Source: Niallia sp. FSL W8-0635 (GTDB lineage: Bacteria; Bacillota; Bacilli; Bacillales; Cytobacillaceae). Taken from it: DNA of 64,000 bases. A program made the position numbers and the translations under genes. The DNA is taken from positions 3,078,501 through 3,142,500 of the forward strand of contig NZ_JBBOYD010000001.1 of assembly GCF_038007965.1 (NCBI RefSeq), read 5' to 3'. The notes under the pieces are model-generated. The model was not told the origin of the DNA. It ran no database searches and saw only the letters and a list, made by a program, of their open reading frames with translations. Positions 29,163 through 38,348 of the stretch are shown piece after piece; position 1 is the stretch's first letter, and every line of letters begins with the position of its first letter.

Positions 29163-30458
29163 TTAATCTATTCTTCCCTTATTATTTTTAAATCCTTTTA
29201 GCTTATCGTATATTGCCCCTAGCTTCTTCTCTTCTCCAGCTTCTGTGGGATGATAATACTGTGTTCCTTTTAGCTTTTCTGGCAAATATTCTTGATCGAC
29301 CCATCCTCCAAATGTTCCAATTGGATGGTCGTGCGGATAAATATAACCAACATGTCCTAGCTTTTTGCTTCCTGCATAATGCCCATCTCTTAAATGCATT
29401 GGAATATCTCCAACTCTACCACTCTGGATATCTGCTATTGCTGCATCTAATGCCTTATAAGCAGCATTCGATTTAGAGGACAAGCACATTTCCACAACCG
29501 CTACAGATAAAGGAATTCTTGCTTCCGGGAGACCTAGTCTTTCACTCGCTGTGACTGCAGCCAATACATTATTACCGACAGACGTTTTTGCAAGTCCGAT
29601 GTCTTCATAAGCAATAACGAGTAATCTTCTATTTACTGCCACTAAATCTCCTGTTTCAAGCAAATGAGCTAGATAATAAAGCGCTGCGTCAACATCGCTT
29701 CCACGTATGCTTTTTTGAAGACTAGATAATAGATTATAGAAATGCGAGCCTTTTTTATCGCCAAAAACGCCAACCTTTTCAATCATTTGTTCAATCATAT
29801 CATCTTTAATAATGAAAGTTCCATCTTCTTTATCTGATGAATAGACAATTGACTCTAAAAGGGTTAATGATTTTCTTGCATCTCCATTTGTTCCTTTTGA
29901 TATTCTTTTAATTTGCTCATCACTAATTTGGATAGAGAGATTCCCAAGTCCCTTTTCCTCTTTTAAGGCTCGATGCAATAACGCTTCAATATCATCATCT
30001 GTTAATCTTTTTAATTGCTTAATTTGACCACATCTGCTTCTAATCGCAGGGTTTACATCATGATAGGGGTTTTCTGTTGTTGCACCAATTAGAACAATGT
30101 CTCCTCTTTCCACATGGGGTAGCAAATAATCCTGTTGCGCCTTATTGAAGCGATGAATTTCATCTAAAAAGAGAATGACTTTTCCAGTCAATCTTGCTTC
30201 ATCTACAACTGCTTCCACATCCTTTTTCCCAGAAGTGGTTGCATTTAATGCGATAAATGGAAGCTTTGTTGTACCAGCAATAGCAAACGCAATAGAGGTT
30301 TTGCCAATACCAGGCTCACCATACAATAACATCGATGGAACATGTCCATTATTAATCATTTTATATAAACTTGTTGTTTTTCCAATTATCTCTTTTTGAC
30401 CAACTACTTCGTCCAAATTTGTTGGCCGCATTCGATATGCAAGTGGTTCCCCGTTCAT
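29163..30458 (-). CDS. rarA: Replication-associated recombination ATPase RarA
   Basis: A 431-residue AAA+ ATPase of the RarA/MgsA/WRNIP1 family, related to clamp-loader subunits. Walker A is GEPGIGKTS near residue 46, Walker B is VILFLDEIHRFNKAQQD, and sensor 1 is VLIGATTENPYHDVNPAIRSR. The C-terminal tetramerisation region contains IAYEDIGLA and HLRDGHYAGSKKLGHVGYIYP (the latter in two parts, HLRDGHYAGSKKLG and HVGYIYP). It acts at stalled replication forks. In B. subtilis it lies beside cymR; here about 12 kb of accessory genes separates them. Confidence 0.96.
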   Translation of the reverse strand: MNGEPLAYRMRPTNLDEVVGQKEIIGKTTSLYKMINNGHVPSMLLYGEPGIGKTSIAFAIAGTTKLPFIALNATTSGKKDVEAVVDEARLTGKVILFLDEIHRFNKAQQDYLLPHVERGDIVLIGATTENPYHDVNPAIRSRCGQIKQLKRLTDDDIEALLHRALKEEKGLGNLSIQISDEQIKRISKGTNGDARKSLTLLESIVYSSDKEDGTFIIKDDMIEQMIEKVGVFGDKKGSHFYNLLSSLQKSIRGSDVDAALYYLAHLLETGDLVAVNRRLLVIAYEDIGLAKTSVGNNVLAAVTASERLGLPEARIPLSVAVVEMCLSSKSNAAYKALDAAIADIQSGRVGDIPMHLRDGHYAGSKKLGHVGYIYPHDHPIGTFGGWVDQEYLPEKLKGTQYYHPTEAGEEKKLGAIYDKLKGFKNNKGRID

Positions 30459-30514
30459 TTATACACCTTCTTGTTTAACTTCTTTCATTTATTATATCGT
30501 AAAAGAAGGACAGA

Positions 30515-30549
30515 AGAAAAAAGAATGAAAGTCAAAAGGACCTTCATTC
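30515..30549 (-). terminator. Terminator after the ABC exporter permease gene
   Basis: Minus-strand arms GAATGAAGGTC and GACTTTCATTC (one G-T pair) with a short loop, followed by a T-rich tail. It lies seven bases past the permease stop. Confidence 0.82.
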
Positions 30550-30555
30550 AAAAAA

Positions 30556-31509
30556 TCATGCTGCCACATCTCTCTTCTTAAATACCCAAAAGGCTAGACC
30601 AAGGAACACAATAAAGTAAACGGATAGCATAATAATGGAGAAAGTCAACGTCATACCGCTTACCAATGGCGTTCCTTCAAAATACTGTGTCAAATCTGTA
30701 TTAGCAAATAATAAAAATTTAGCCCAATCAAACCAATTGGCTAATAATACGGTTACTGTACTCCCCATAAACATTAAGAAAATGGAAATACCGATTGCAA
30801 GAGAACTGTTCCGAAAAACTGACGATATCATAAACGCCATCGTAGTAAGCATAAGGAGACTAATTGAATTTAGCCCATAAAAACTAATTAAATGAAGGAG
30901 CATGCTTTGTTCCTTCACTATCCCATTAGAGTAATGTAAATACGGATATACATCATCTGGAAGACCAAATAAAATAGCTCCTAGGATAAACGAAAAGACA
31001 AACACAACAAGTATGGATAACAAACCGAATAGCAATACCGTTAAATATTTGGATAGTAATATCTTCGTTCTGTTCAAAGGTCGGATAAGCAGAAGCTTTA
31101 CTGTTCCCCAATTAAACTCATTTGCGACTATTCCAGCAGCTATAATAATCGTAAATAAACCGGCAATACTAATTAACTGAATACAATCAGAAACAAAATC
31201 CCATGCAGAATACTCTACATTTGTACTGAAATCATGCTTCATTCGATACTCATTTATCGTCATTTCCTTTGTATAATATTCTCTCGTTTCTGTTGAAAGA
31301 TGCTCATCCTCAAGCATTTCCTGGTAGCGTTTATTTTCCAATTCAAGTCCATGCTTCCAGTTTTCATTATCTGGAACAGAAAATCCGCTAGATTGATATT
31401 TATTAAACGCTCCCAACAACAGTACTGCAATGATTAAAATTCCAATCATCACTAGTGTTGCTGGACGTTTCCATATTTTCATCCATTCATTTCTTATTAG
31501 CTGAATCAT
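30556..31509 (-). CDS. ABC-2 type transporter permease
   Basis: A 317-residue integral membrane subunit with six predicted helices; the first begins at residue 17 and is followed by a soluble loop of about 75 residues. The N-terminus, MIQLIRNEWMKIWKRP, is typical of bacitracin/lantibiotic-type ABC-2 permeases. The ATG at 31509 has GGAGGG six bases upstream; the ATG at 31515 is too close. It lies two bases after the ATPase stop. The pair may export a peptide antibiotic or sense envelope stress; there is no adjacent two-component system. Confidence 0.88.
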   Translation of the reverse strand: MIQLIRNEWMKIWKRPATLVMIGILIIAVLLLGAFNKYQSSGFSVPDNENWKHGLELENKRYQEMLEDEHLSTETREYYTKEMTINEYRMKHDFSTNVEYSAWDFVSDCIQLISIAGLFTIIIAAGIVANEFNWGTVKLLLIRPLNRTKILLSKYLTVLLFGLLSILVVFVFSFILGAILFGLPDDVYPYLHYSNGIVKEQSMLLHLISFYGLNSISLLMLTTMAFMISSVFRNSSLAIGISIFLMFMGSTVTVLLANWFDWAKFLLFANTDLTQYFEGTPLVSGMTLTFSIIMLSVYFIVFLGLAFWVFKKRDVAA

Positions 31510-31511
31510 TT

Positions 31512-32423
31512 TCATCCCTCCCTTTGATTCGTTAATTCTAAGAATCGATCTTCTAATGTCTTTGAAACCTCTTTTATTCCAAAGATGCGTATATCTTGTA
31601 AAACAAGCGTTTTAATAATTTCTGGTATTTTCTCCTTCGTTACAGTTATTAGAAGTGCTTGTCCCCTTTTGACACATTGCAAATCAGGTGAAATTTCTTG
31701 TAAAAGACTTATTGCCTTGTCTAGTGGATTTAGCTCTATTTCAAACACTTGCTCGACAGCAACAAAGTCCTTGACTAATTGTACGTCAACTAGTCGGCCA
31801 TCTTGAATTATACCAATTCGGTCACACATCATTTCCATTTCTGATAATAAGTGGCTTGAAACAATTACTGCCATATTTCTTTCTTTTGCTAACATTCTTA
31901 AATGATCCCTAATTTCTCGAATCCCGGCTGGGTCTAAACCATTTGTTGGTTCATCTAAAATCAATACCTTCGGATCATGCAAAAGGCTTTGAGCAAGACC
32001 TAATCGTTGTCTCATTCCGAGTGAATATGTACGTACTTTGTCATGGATTCGATCTGTTAATCCAACTAATTCAACAGTTTCCATTATTTTCTCTTTAGAT
32101 ATCCCCTTCATCATTCTTGCATAATGTAAAAGATTCTCATATCCACTTAAAAATTTATACATCTCGGGATTCTCTACAATTGCTCCTACATGCTTTATTG
32201 CTTTCTCAAATTGATCGCGGATACTCTCGTTACAAATATAAATATCTCCATCACTCATATTTATTAATCCAACAATCATACGTATTGTTGTCGTTTTACC
32301 CGCACCATTTGGCCCAAGAAAGCCAAATACTTCTCCCGCTTCTACCTGGAAACTTAAAGAATCAATTATTTTTCTACCCTTTATTACTTTAGAAATATTT
32401 TTTAATTCTACAATGGAAGACAA
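31512..32423 (-). CDS. ABC transporter ATP-binding protein (BcrA-like)
   Basis: A 303-residue nucleotide-binding subunit. Walker A is GPNGAGKTT at about residues 38-46, the signature is YSLGMRQRLGLAQSL, Walker B is KVLILDEPTNGLDP, and the H-loop is VSSHLLSEM. The C-terminal extension of about 80 residues is common in BcrA-like drug exporters. The start is a TTG at 32423 with AGGTAGG. With the permease downstream it forms a two-gene exporter inserted between rarA and tcdA, absent from that position in B. subtilis. Confidence 0.92.
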   Translation of the reverse strand: MSSIVELKNISKVIKGRKIIDSLSFQVEAGEVFGFLGPNGAGKTTTIRMIVGLINMSDGDIYICNESIRDQFEKAIKHVGAIVENPEMYKFLSGYENLLHYARMMKGISKEKIMETVELVGLTDRIHDKVRTYSLGMRQRLGLAQSLLHDPKVLILDEPTNGLDPAGIREIRDHLRMLAKERNMAVIVSSHLLSEMEMMCDRIGIIQDGRLVDVQLVKDFVAVEQVFEIELNPLDKAISLLQEISPDLQCVKRGQALLITVTKEKIPEIIKTLVLQDIRIFGIKEVSKTLEDRFLELTNQREG

Positions 32424-32518
32424 TATCTCTACCTACCTTTCTTTATTGTATATTTTCTTCATCCACTCAATTATCTATTTTTTATTAGCCTTATTAATGA
32501 AAACTTGGAAACTAACTC

Positions 32519-32556
32519 ATTGTATCAGTTTACTATTTGGATCACACTGATACAAT
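32519..32556. promoter_or_regulatory. Operator-like inverted repeat upstream of the ABC exporter
   Basis: A perfect 11-bp inverted repeat (ATTGTATCAGT / ACTGATACAAT) with a 16-bp spacer lies about 96-133 bp upstream of the ATPase start. It has no T tail, so it may be a regulator binding site rather than a terminator. I see no regulator gene nearby. Confidence 0.55.
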
Positions 32557-32596
32557 AGGCTATGTTCATTGCTAATGGATAGTTTCCCTATTAAAA

Positions 32597-32640
32597 CAAA
32601 AAGGATGACCTCAATTGTTTATGAGATCATCCTTTTTTAA
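32597..32640 (-). terminator. Bidirectional-looking terminator after tcdA
   Basis: Arms AAGGATGACCTC (32601-32612) and GAGATCATCCTT (32623-32634) with one mismatch and T-rich tails on both sides. The tcdA gene ends 25 bases away on the minus strand. Confidence 0.85.
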
Positions 32641-32664
32641 TTTAACTATAGCCAAAATAAAAGC

Positions 32665-33432
32665 TTATTTTTCATCCTTAACACGTGTAATTTTTATATC
32701 CGTTAAAAGCTCTTTAACAACATGACTCGCCATAATTAAACCAGCTACAGAAGGGACAAACGCATTTGATGAAGGCGGCATCTTTGCCTTACGAATCGGC
32801 GCGTTATCTTTCCCTACCACTTTACGTACATCTTCGCGAATGACAATAGGACTTTCATCCGAGAACACAACATTAATCCCTTTTCTAATCCCTTCTTTGC
32901 GAAGTCTTGTACGAATAACCTTCGCAATTGGATCTGTATGTGTTTTACTGATATCTGCAATTTGAAAACGAGTTGGATCCATTTTATTTGCAGCTCCCAT
33001 ACTTGAAATAATTGGGATATTTCTTTGTAAACATTCTTTCATTAAATGTATTTTATAAGAGATTGTATCGGAAGCATCCATTACAAAATCCAAGCCATAT
33101 GCAAAAATTTCTTCATACGTTTCTTCTGTATAGAACATTTTCAGCGCAATTACTTCACAGTCTGGATTAATATCTGCAATACGCTCTTTCATGATTTCTA
33201 CTTTAGGACGGCCAACAGTGGATAATAACGCTATTACCTGTCTATTCACATTTGTAATGTCAACATCGTCTTTATCAATTAAGATTAATCTACCTACCCC
33301 AGATCGGGCTAACGCCTCTGCAGCAAAGGAACCTACGCCTCCGATTCCTAAAACAGCTACAGTGCTGTTTTTCATCGTCTCTAACCCTTCTTTCCCAATC
33401 GCTAACTCATTTCTCGAAAATTGGTGTAACAT
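32665..33432 (-). CDS. tcdA: tRNA threonylcarbamoyladenosine dehydratase TcdA (YrvM)
   Basis: A 255-residue E1-like enzyme of the ThiF/MoeB fold that dehydrates t6A37 of tRNA to the cyclic form ct6A. The nucleotide-binding loop is VLGIGGVGSFAAEALARSGV at about residues 28-47, followed by LILIDKDDVDITNVNRQ and the Asp of FVMDASDTISYKI. A family marker is the C-terminal PSSNAFVPSVAGLIMAS. A start at the ATG at 33432 fits a GGAG site ten bases upstream. Known synteny places it beside aspS, as here, though 0.9 kb intervenes. Confidence 0.94.
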   Translation of the reverse strand: MLHQFSRNELAIGKEGLETMKNSTVAVLGIGGVGSFAAEALARSGVGRLILIDKDDVDITNVNRQVIALLSTVGRPKVEIMKERIADINPDCEVIALKMFYTEETYEEIFAYGLDFVMDASDTISYKIHLMKECLQRNIPIISSMGAANKMDPTRFQIADISKTHTDPIAKVIRTRLRKEGIRKGINVVFSDESPIVIREDVRKVVGKDNAPIRKAKMPPSSNAFVPSVAGLIMASHVVKELLTDIKITRVKDEK

Positions 33433-33663
33433 CCGTTTTCAACTCCATTTAATTTTTCCTATAAGCTAATTATGTTTACATATTCCCTTACCGGGAACTT
33501 TCATTCAGAGAAAATAAACAATACTTATGAAAATATATCATAATTTTTTATCGACTACCACTCTTCATTTCCTTGTTTTCTTATAAGAATTGAAATATGA
33601 GCCAATAAGTATTGGACAATTAAAAAAGACAGTCAATACTTCTGTCATTTACAGTGCTGTTTT

Positions 33664-33713
33664 GAGTACCGATTTTATTGATTTGAATTAGGTGGTCGAT
33701 AAAATCGGTACTC
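33664..33713. repeat. Long inverted repeat upstream of tcdA
   Basis: A 15-bp perfect stem (GAGTACCGATTTTAT at 33664-33678 with its complement at 33699-33713) extends to 18 bp with one G-T pair. The loop is 14 bases. No T tail follows on either strand. Confidence 0.9.
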
Positions 33714-33768
33714 ATTGGGATTAAGAGATTGGCTGCTAGATCAGCTTAAGCATCAGAACTAATAATAG

Positions 33769-33945
33769 ACGGAAAAATTCCGCTTAATTAGTAATTAATA
33801 TAAAAAAAGGCTGAAATAGACGGAAAGATTCCGCCTATTGGCTCCAAATCTTCAGAAATGGGTGGTTTTACTGTGTATAATCGGAAAAAATTCCCTTATT
33901 TACTCGAAAATAAGCTCTATTCTGCATGTAACCGGAAAAACTCCG
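33769..33945. repeat. Cluster of four degenerate CGGAAA-n-TTCCG palindromes
   Basis: Related imperfect palindromes start near 33770, 33821, 33882 and 33933, at spacings of 51, 61 and 51 bp. Two are full (CGGAAAAATTCCG, CGGAAAGATTCCG); the others are decayed (CGGAAAAAATTCC, CGGAAAAACTCCG). The pattern suggests an extragenic palindromic repeat family. Confidence 0.75.
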
Positions 33946-34296
33946 CTAATTTTACTTTCGCGGTTCTTCGGTATAGTGTCATTATTCATTTACAAACTTT
34001 ATAAAAGGGGGCAGCAAGTTTTTCTAAATAAATGCAAAAACTGTATGGAAGCAATGCCGCATAGTGGGACTTCAATGCGAGCCTTATTTTACAACAAAAG
34101 GGAGGACTGGTACTGGTTTTTAGGGTGATAGCAGCCATACAGTATCCATAGCTTGCGTGGTAAAATTGACGTAAAAAGCGAGTGGAATAAAGGAACAACT
34201 TTTTCGCTTTCCTTTCCGCTAGTAGACAACTATCTTTAAAGGAAAACGCAATGGTTCGCGCGATAATTTATCTATTCTCTTTAAATGGAGGATATT

Positions 34297-34344
34297 AAAA
34301 GGGCAGAAGAAAACTTTTTCGTGAACGTTTCTTCTGCCCTTTAA
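34297..34344 (-). terminator. Rho-independent terminator of aspS
   Basis: A 15-bp stem around AAAGGGCAGAAGAAA and its complement with a loop of about 14 bases, followed by TTTTAAT on the minus strand. It overlaps or abuts the aspS stop codon region. Confidence 0.88.
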
Positions 34345-34347
34345 TTA

Positions 34348-36117
34348 TTATTTATCTAACTTTAAAGCTAAATGTAAATCTGTTAATTGATTTTCACTTA
34401 CTTCACTTGGAGCATTTGTCATGAGACAGCTTGCACTAGCTGTTTTAGGGAATGCAATTGTATCACGAAGATTAGTGCGACCAGATAATAGCATAATTAA
34501 GCGATCTAATCCGATTGCAATGCCGCCATGTGGTGGTGTGCCATATTCAAATGCTTCTAATAAGAAACCGAATTGAGCATATGCCTCTTCCTTCGTAAAT
34601 CCTAACAAACTAAACATTTTCTCTTGAATTTCTTTTTCAAATATACGTAAAGAGCCTCCACCTAGCTCATACCCATTTAACACAATATCATACGCTTGTG
34701 CTTTCACTGCCTTAGGATTCGTATCTAGTAATTCTAAATCTGCTCTTTGAGGCATTGTAAATGGATGATGCGCTGCATAAAAACGACCTTCTTCTTCGTC
34801 ATATTCAAATAATGGCCAATCTGTAACCCAAAGGAAGTTAAATTTGCTTTGGTCAATTAAATCTAGCTCTTTCGCTAATTTTAAACGTAACGCACCTAAT
34901 GCATCAGCGACAACATTCTTTTTATCAGCAACGAATAATAATAGGTCACCAGCTTCAATGGCTAAAGCTTGTTCTAATCCTTTTTGCTCTGCTTCTGAAA
35001 TAAATTTAGAAATAGGTCCTTTTAAGCCATCTTCTTCCGCTTTTAGCCAAGCAAGACCTTTTGCTCCATATACTTTTACAAACTCTGTTAATGCATCAAT
35101 ATCTTTACGAGAATACTTACTGCCAGCATTTTTTACATTAATTGCCTTAACTTGGCCACCTGTTTCAACTGCTGAAGTAAATACCTTAAAGCTTGAGTCT
35201 TTAACAATTTCAGAAAGATCTACTAATTCCATTTCGAAACGAGTATCTGGTTTGTCAGATCCGTATCTACTCATCGCTTCATCATATGGCATTCTTGGCA
35301 TCGGTAAAGTAACGTCTATTCCTTTTACTTCTTTCATGATTTTTGCCATCATTGCTTCCATCATGCTCATGATGTCCTCTTGGCTCATAAAGCTTGTTTC
35401 GATATCAAGCTGCGTAAATTCTGGTTGTCGATCTGCACGTAAGTCTTCATCACGGAAGCAACGAGCAATTTGATAATATCTTTCTACTCCACCAACCATT
35501 AGCAATTGTTTAAAAATTTGTGGAGATTGGGGAAGCGCGTAAAATTCACCAGGATGCACACGGCTTGGTACTAAATAATCTCTTGCCCCTTCAGGAGTAC
35601 TTTTCGTTAAAATTGGTGTTTCGATATCTAAAAATCCTTCGCTATCAAGAAAATCTCGCATAACTTTTGTTACTTGATGACGCATCTTTAATGTTTCAAA
35701 CATAACTGGTCTTCTAACATCTAAATAACGATACTTTAAGCGTACATCTTCTGTAACTTCAGACTGATCCGAAATAACAAAAGGAGGAGTTTTTGCCTCA
35801 TTTATAATTGTAATTTCATCTACAATTATTTCAATTTTACCTGTTTTTATATTTTCATTTACGGTTCCTTCTTGACGCGCAACAACTTTTCCTTTTATAT
35901 CTAGTACAAACTCATTACGTACTTTATCTGCTATTTCAATCGCTTCTTTATTAATCTCAGGATTGAATACTACTTGTACAATCCCTGTACGATCGCGTAA
36001 ATCGATAAAAATAAGTCCACCCAGGTCACGTCTTTTTTGAACCCATCCTTTTAAAACAACACTTTCTCCAATCGCTTTTTCTGTTACTTCACCACAAAAA
36101 TATGTTCTTCCAAACAT
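34348..36117 (-). CDS. aspS: aspartate--tRNA ligase
   Basis: Full-length bacterial AspRS (589 residues). The N-terminal OB-fold anticodon domain includes [20 protein letters not shown]. Class II motif 2 is [26 protein letters not shown] (core [17 protein letters not shown]), the GAD domain is inserted at about 290-420, and motif 3 is [13 protein letters not shown]. It is the second gene of the hisS-aspS operon, 155 bp after hisS, and probably shares the T-box leader. The ATG at 36117 has a GGGAGGA site. Confidence 0.98.
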   Translation of the reverse strand: MFGRTYFCGEVTEKAIGESVVLKGWVQKRRDLGGLIFIDLRDRTGIVQVVFNPEINKEAIEIADKVRNEFVLDIKGKVVARQEGTVNENIKTGKIEIIVDEITIINEAKTPPFVISDQSEVTEDVRLKYRYLDVRRPVMFETLKMRHQVTKVMRDFLDSEGFLDIETPILTKSTPEGARDYLVPSRVHPGEFYALPQSPQIFKQLLMVGGVERYYQIARCFRDEDLRADRQPEFTQLDIETSFMSQEDIMSMMEAMMAKIMKEVKGIDVTLPMPRMPYDEAMSRYGSDKPDTRFEMELVDLSEIVKDSSFKVFTSAVETGGQVKAINVKNAGSKYSRKDIDALTEFVKVYGAKGLAWLKAEEDGLKGPISKFISEAEQKGLEQALAIEAGDLLLFVADKKNVVADALGALRLKLAKELDLIDQSKFNFLWVTDWPLFEYDEEEGRFYAAHHPFTMPQRADLELLDTNPKAVKAQAYDIVLNGYELGGGSLRIFEKEIQEKMFSLLGFTKEEAYAQFGFLLEAFEYGTPPHGGIAIGLDRLIMLLSGRTNLRDTIAFPKTASASCLMTNAPSEVSENQLTDLHLALKLDK

Positions 36118-36272
36118 GAAGTATCCTCCCTATAGTCAACATTCGTTTATATGCCAGTTTACCTCTTTAAAGTCCACTCAGACATTTCAATAATGATTAT
36201 GTTTCTTTTTCGATTTCCTAACCATTTATTCTTCTAAATAATCTTAATCCAACTGAATGTCTTTAAAGTTGT

Positions 36273-37547
36273 TTAAAAAGCTTCAAAATCATTTAACGCA
36301 CCCACAAGGTCCGTTAAATCAATTTCTTTTTGTACACCTGTTTCTAGCTGTTTTACGTTTATTTTATTATTTTGGAGTTCATCTTCTCCTAAAACAGCAA
36401 CATATTTAGCGTGAAGACGGTCAGCTGCTTTAAATTGCGCTTTTACTTTTCGATCAAGATAATCTCTCTCCGCAGAGAAACCAGCCTGTCTTAATTCATT
36501 TAATAAGCCAACTGTGTAATCCTTCGCTTCTTCCCCTAATGAAACTAAGTAGCAATCTACTGTCTTTTCAATAGGTAGTTCTATCTTTTCAGCTTCAAGT
36601 GCTGCAAGTAGTCTTTCTAAACTCATCGCAAAGCCAATACCAGGAGCTTCTGGACCACCTAATTCTTCCGTTAAGCCATTGTATCTACCGCCACCACATA
36701 ACGTAGTAATCGCCCCGAAGCCTTCTGCCTCACTCATTATTTCAAAAGCAGTATGATTGTAATAATCTAAACCTCTTACAAGGTTTGAATCTACCACATA
36801 AGGAATATTTAAAGCGGATAAGTATTTTTGCACTTTTTCAAAGTATACTTTTGATTCTTCATTTAAATAATCTAATATCGAAGGAGCAGATTGCATCAAC
36901 GGATGATTATGGTCCTTTTTACAATCTAAGATTCTCATTGGATTTTTCTCTAATCTTGTTTGACAATCATGACAAAATTCTCCAATGCTCGGTTTGAAGT
37001 GGGCTATTAACGCTTCACGATGAGCTTGTCTACTTTCTTTATCGCCTAAGCTATTCACTACGACCTTTAATTTAGATAATCCCATTGTTTGATAAACAGA
37101 ATAGGCTAGTCCAATTACTTCCGCATCAATGGCAGGATCTTTACTCCCTATTGCTTCCACACCAAATTGGACAAATTGACGAAAGCGTCCAGCTTGTGGT
37201 CTTTCATAGCGGAACATTTGACCTAAATAGAATAGCTTAATTGGCTGTGAAGCATATCCGTGCATTTTATTTTCTACAAATGAACGAACTACTGCAGCTG
37301 TACCCTCTGGTCTTAAAGTTAAGCTTCTTTTGCCTCGATCCTCGAATGTATACATTTCCTTTGTAACGATATCGGTTGTATCTCCAACACTACGTAGAAA
37401 TAACTCTGTATGTTCAAAAATAGGTGTACGTATTTCGCTATATTGATATCGATCACAAAGCTCCTTTATTTTTTGTTCAATATATTGCCATTTTTCTACA
37501 GTCCCTGGCAATATATCTTGGGTTCCTCTTGGAATATTAATTTGCAT
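36273..37547 (-). CDS. hisS: histidine--tRNA ligase
   Basis: A 424-residue class II HisRS. Motif 1 surrounds [21 protein letters not shown], with [13 protein letters not shown] following. Motif 2 is [20 protein letters not shown], the histidine-specific motif is [14 protein letters not shown], and motif 3 is [12 protein letters not shown]. The C-terminal anticodon-binding domain begins near residue 325. The ATG at 37547 follows AGGGAGGA. It is controlled by a T-box leader with its own promoter. Confidence 0.98.
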   Translation of the reverse strand: MQINIPRGTQDILPGTVEKWQYIEQKIKELCDRYQYSEIRTPIFEHTELFLRSVGDTTDIVTKEMYTFEDRGKRSLTLRPEGTAAVVRSFVENKMHGYASQPIKLFYLGQMFRYERPQAGRFRQFVQFGVEAIGSKDPAIDAEVIGLAYSVYQTMGLSKLKVVVNSLGDKESRQAHREALIAHFKPSIGEFCHDCQTRLEKNPMRILDCKKDHNHPLMQSAPSILDYLNEESKVYFEKVQKYLSALNIPYVVDSNLVRGLDYYNHTAFEIMSEAEGFGAITTLCGGGRYNGLTEELGGPEAPGIGFAMSLERLLAALEAEKIELPIEKTVDCYLVSLGEEAKDYTVGLLNELRQAGFSAERDYLDRKVKAQFKAADRLHAKYVAVLGEDELQNNKINVKQLETGVQKEIDLTDLVGALNDFEAF

Positions 37548-37613
37548 ATTTATGTATCCTCCCTAAATATTTAAAAGCCCCGACTTTCTTGTGCTTTATA
37601 GTAATAGTTTGTA

Positions 37614-37900
37614 CAAAAAAAGTCTCGTCTCTTGCATCCATATCGAATACAAGGGACGAGACTTTTCCCGTGGTACCACCCTAATTGAAGGTTTAAAAAA
37701 AACCTTCCACTTTGCAGTTAACGCCTGCTCACGTTTCTACCTACTAATGAAGCAATATTTTCAGAAGAAAGCCTCCCTGAGTGTTCTTTCACTAAGTCAT
37801 CATGTAGAAATGCTTGCAGCCTTATGGGCATTTCCTCTCTGTTCATGTGTCTCTTAGATACTTTTCTCGATCAATGGCTTTACTAGATTATTTATTATTA
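37614..37900 (-). promoter_or_regulatory. T-box riboswitch of hisS-aspS
   Basis: The minus-strand leader contains the T-box GGTGGTACCACGG (complement of about 37669-37681). It is followed by a terminator of arms 37621-37634 and 37650-37663 with a T run. A stem III hairpin (near 37683-37710) and a stem I region toward 37860 precede it. A CAC triplet in GAACACTC near 37780 is in a plausible specifier position and matches histidine, but I did not fold stem I fully. Confidence 0.95.
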
Positions 37901-37908
37901 TCTAATTA

Positions 37909-37937
37909 ATAATAAATAGGAACGATTATATTGTCAA
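37909..37937 (-). promoter_or_regulatory. Sigma-A type promoter of hisS-aspS
   Basis: Minus-strand TTGACA (complement of 37932-37937), a 17-bp spacer and TATTAT (complement of 37909-37914), immediately before the T-box leader. Confidence 0.85.
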
Positions 37938-37966
37938 TAGGATACGAATATGATTTCTCCGCTGTT

Positions 37967-38143
37967 TTATAATTTCCCTAATTGTTTCTTGAGTTTTTTT
38001 ACTTCTCCTAACGAAAGACCAAATTCAGAAGCAAGCTCTACTGCATTTGAATTTCCTTCTCTTTCTATGAAATCGTGAAAATCTACGCCTAGTAATTTGG
38101 AATCAATTTCGCTAACTGATAAACTTTTTTCACCAAATCTCAT
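37967..38143 (-). CDS. Small conserved HTH-like protein of unknown function
   Basis: A 58-residue protein starting at the ATG at 38143 with AAAAGGGTG upstream; a GTG at 38152 overlaps the ribosome site. The C-terminal half, NAVELASEFGLSLGEVKKLK, looks like a helix-turn-helix resembling the end of a sigma factor. It lies divergent from yrvJ and upstream of the hisS promoter, where B. subtilis also has a small gene (possibly yrzK). I assign no function. Confidence 0.7.
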   Translation of the reverse strand: MRFGEKSLSVSEIDSKLLGVDFHDFIEREGNSNAVELASEFGLSLGEVKKLKKQLGKL

Positions 38144-38348
38144 GCATTTCACCCTTTTTTCTGTTATTTTTTTATAGTATTACCATGAGTAGCTAAAAAA
38201 TATCATCAAAAAATAAGTTTCTTGTCTAAATTTGATTAGAAAAAATGGTAATCTCACAAAGGAATCTATATTCTAAATGAAGAATCCTATTTAAGTGCAA
38301 AACTATTCTAGTCATCTGTAGACAATTTACGGAAGGAGTGCAGCTTGT

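Larger units (their letters stand above)
33433..34296. other. Large repeat-bearing intergenic region between tcdA and aspS
   Basis: About 0.86 kb without a convincing gene. It contains a possible tcdA promoter (minus-strand TTGACT-17-AATACT near 33605-33633), a long inverted repeat at 33664-33713, four spaced CGGAAA-type palindromes at 33770-33945, and an unexplained stretch at about 33990-34260. Short open frames on both strands lack ribosome sites and family features. Confidence 0.7.

Noticed and set aside
33838..34128. Plus-strand open frame of 96 codons between tcdA and aspS
   Set aside because: It has no ribosome site, begins inside the palindrome cluster, and shows no recognisable family or sensible composition; an overlapping frame on the other strand is equally open.
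33433..34347. 6S RNA gene expected from B. subtilis synteny
   Set aside because: I could not find complementary ends or a conserved central bubble on either strand, so no RNA gene is annotated.
34844..35473. 209-codon plus-strand frame opposite aspS
   Set aside because: It is fully antisense to a conserved synthetase and has no family features or ribosome site.
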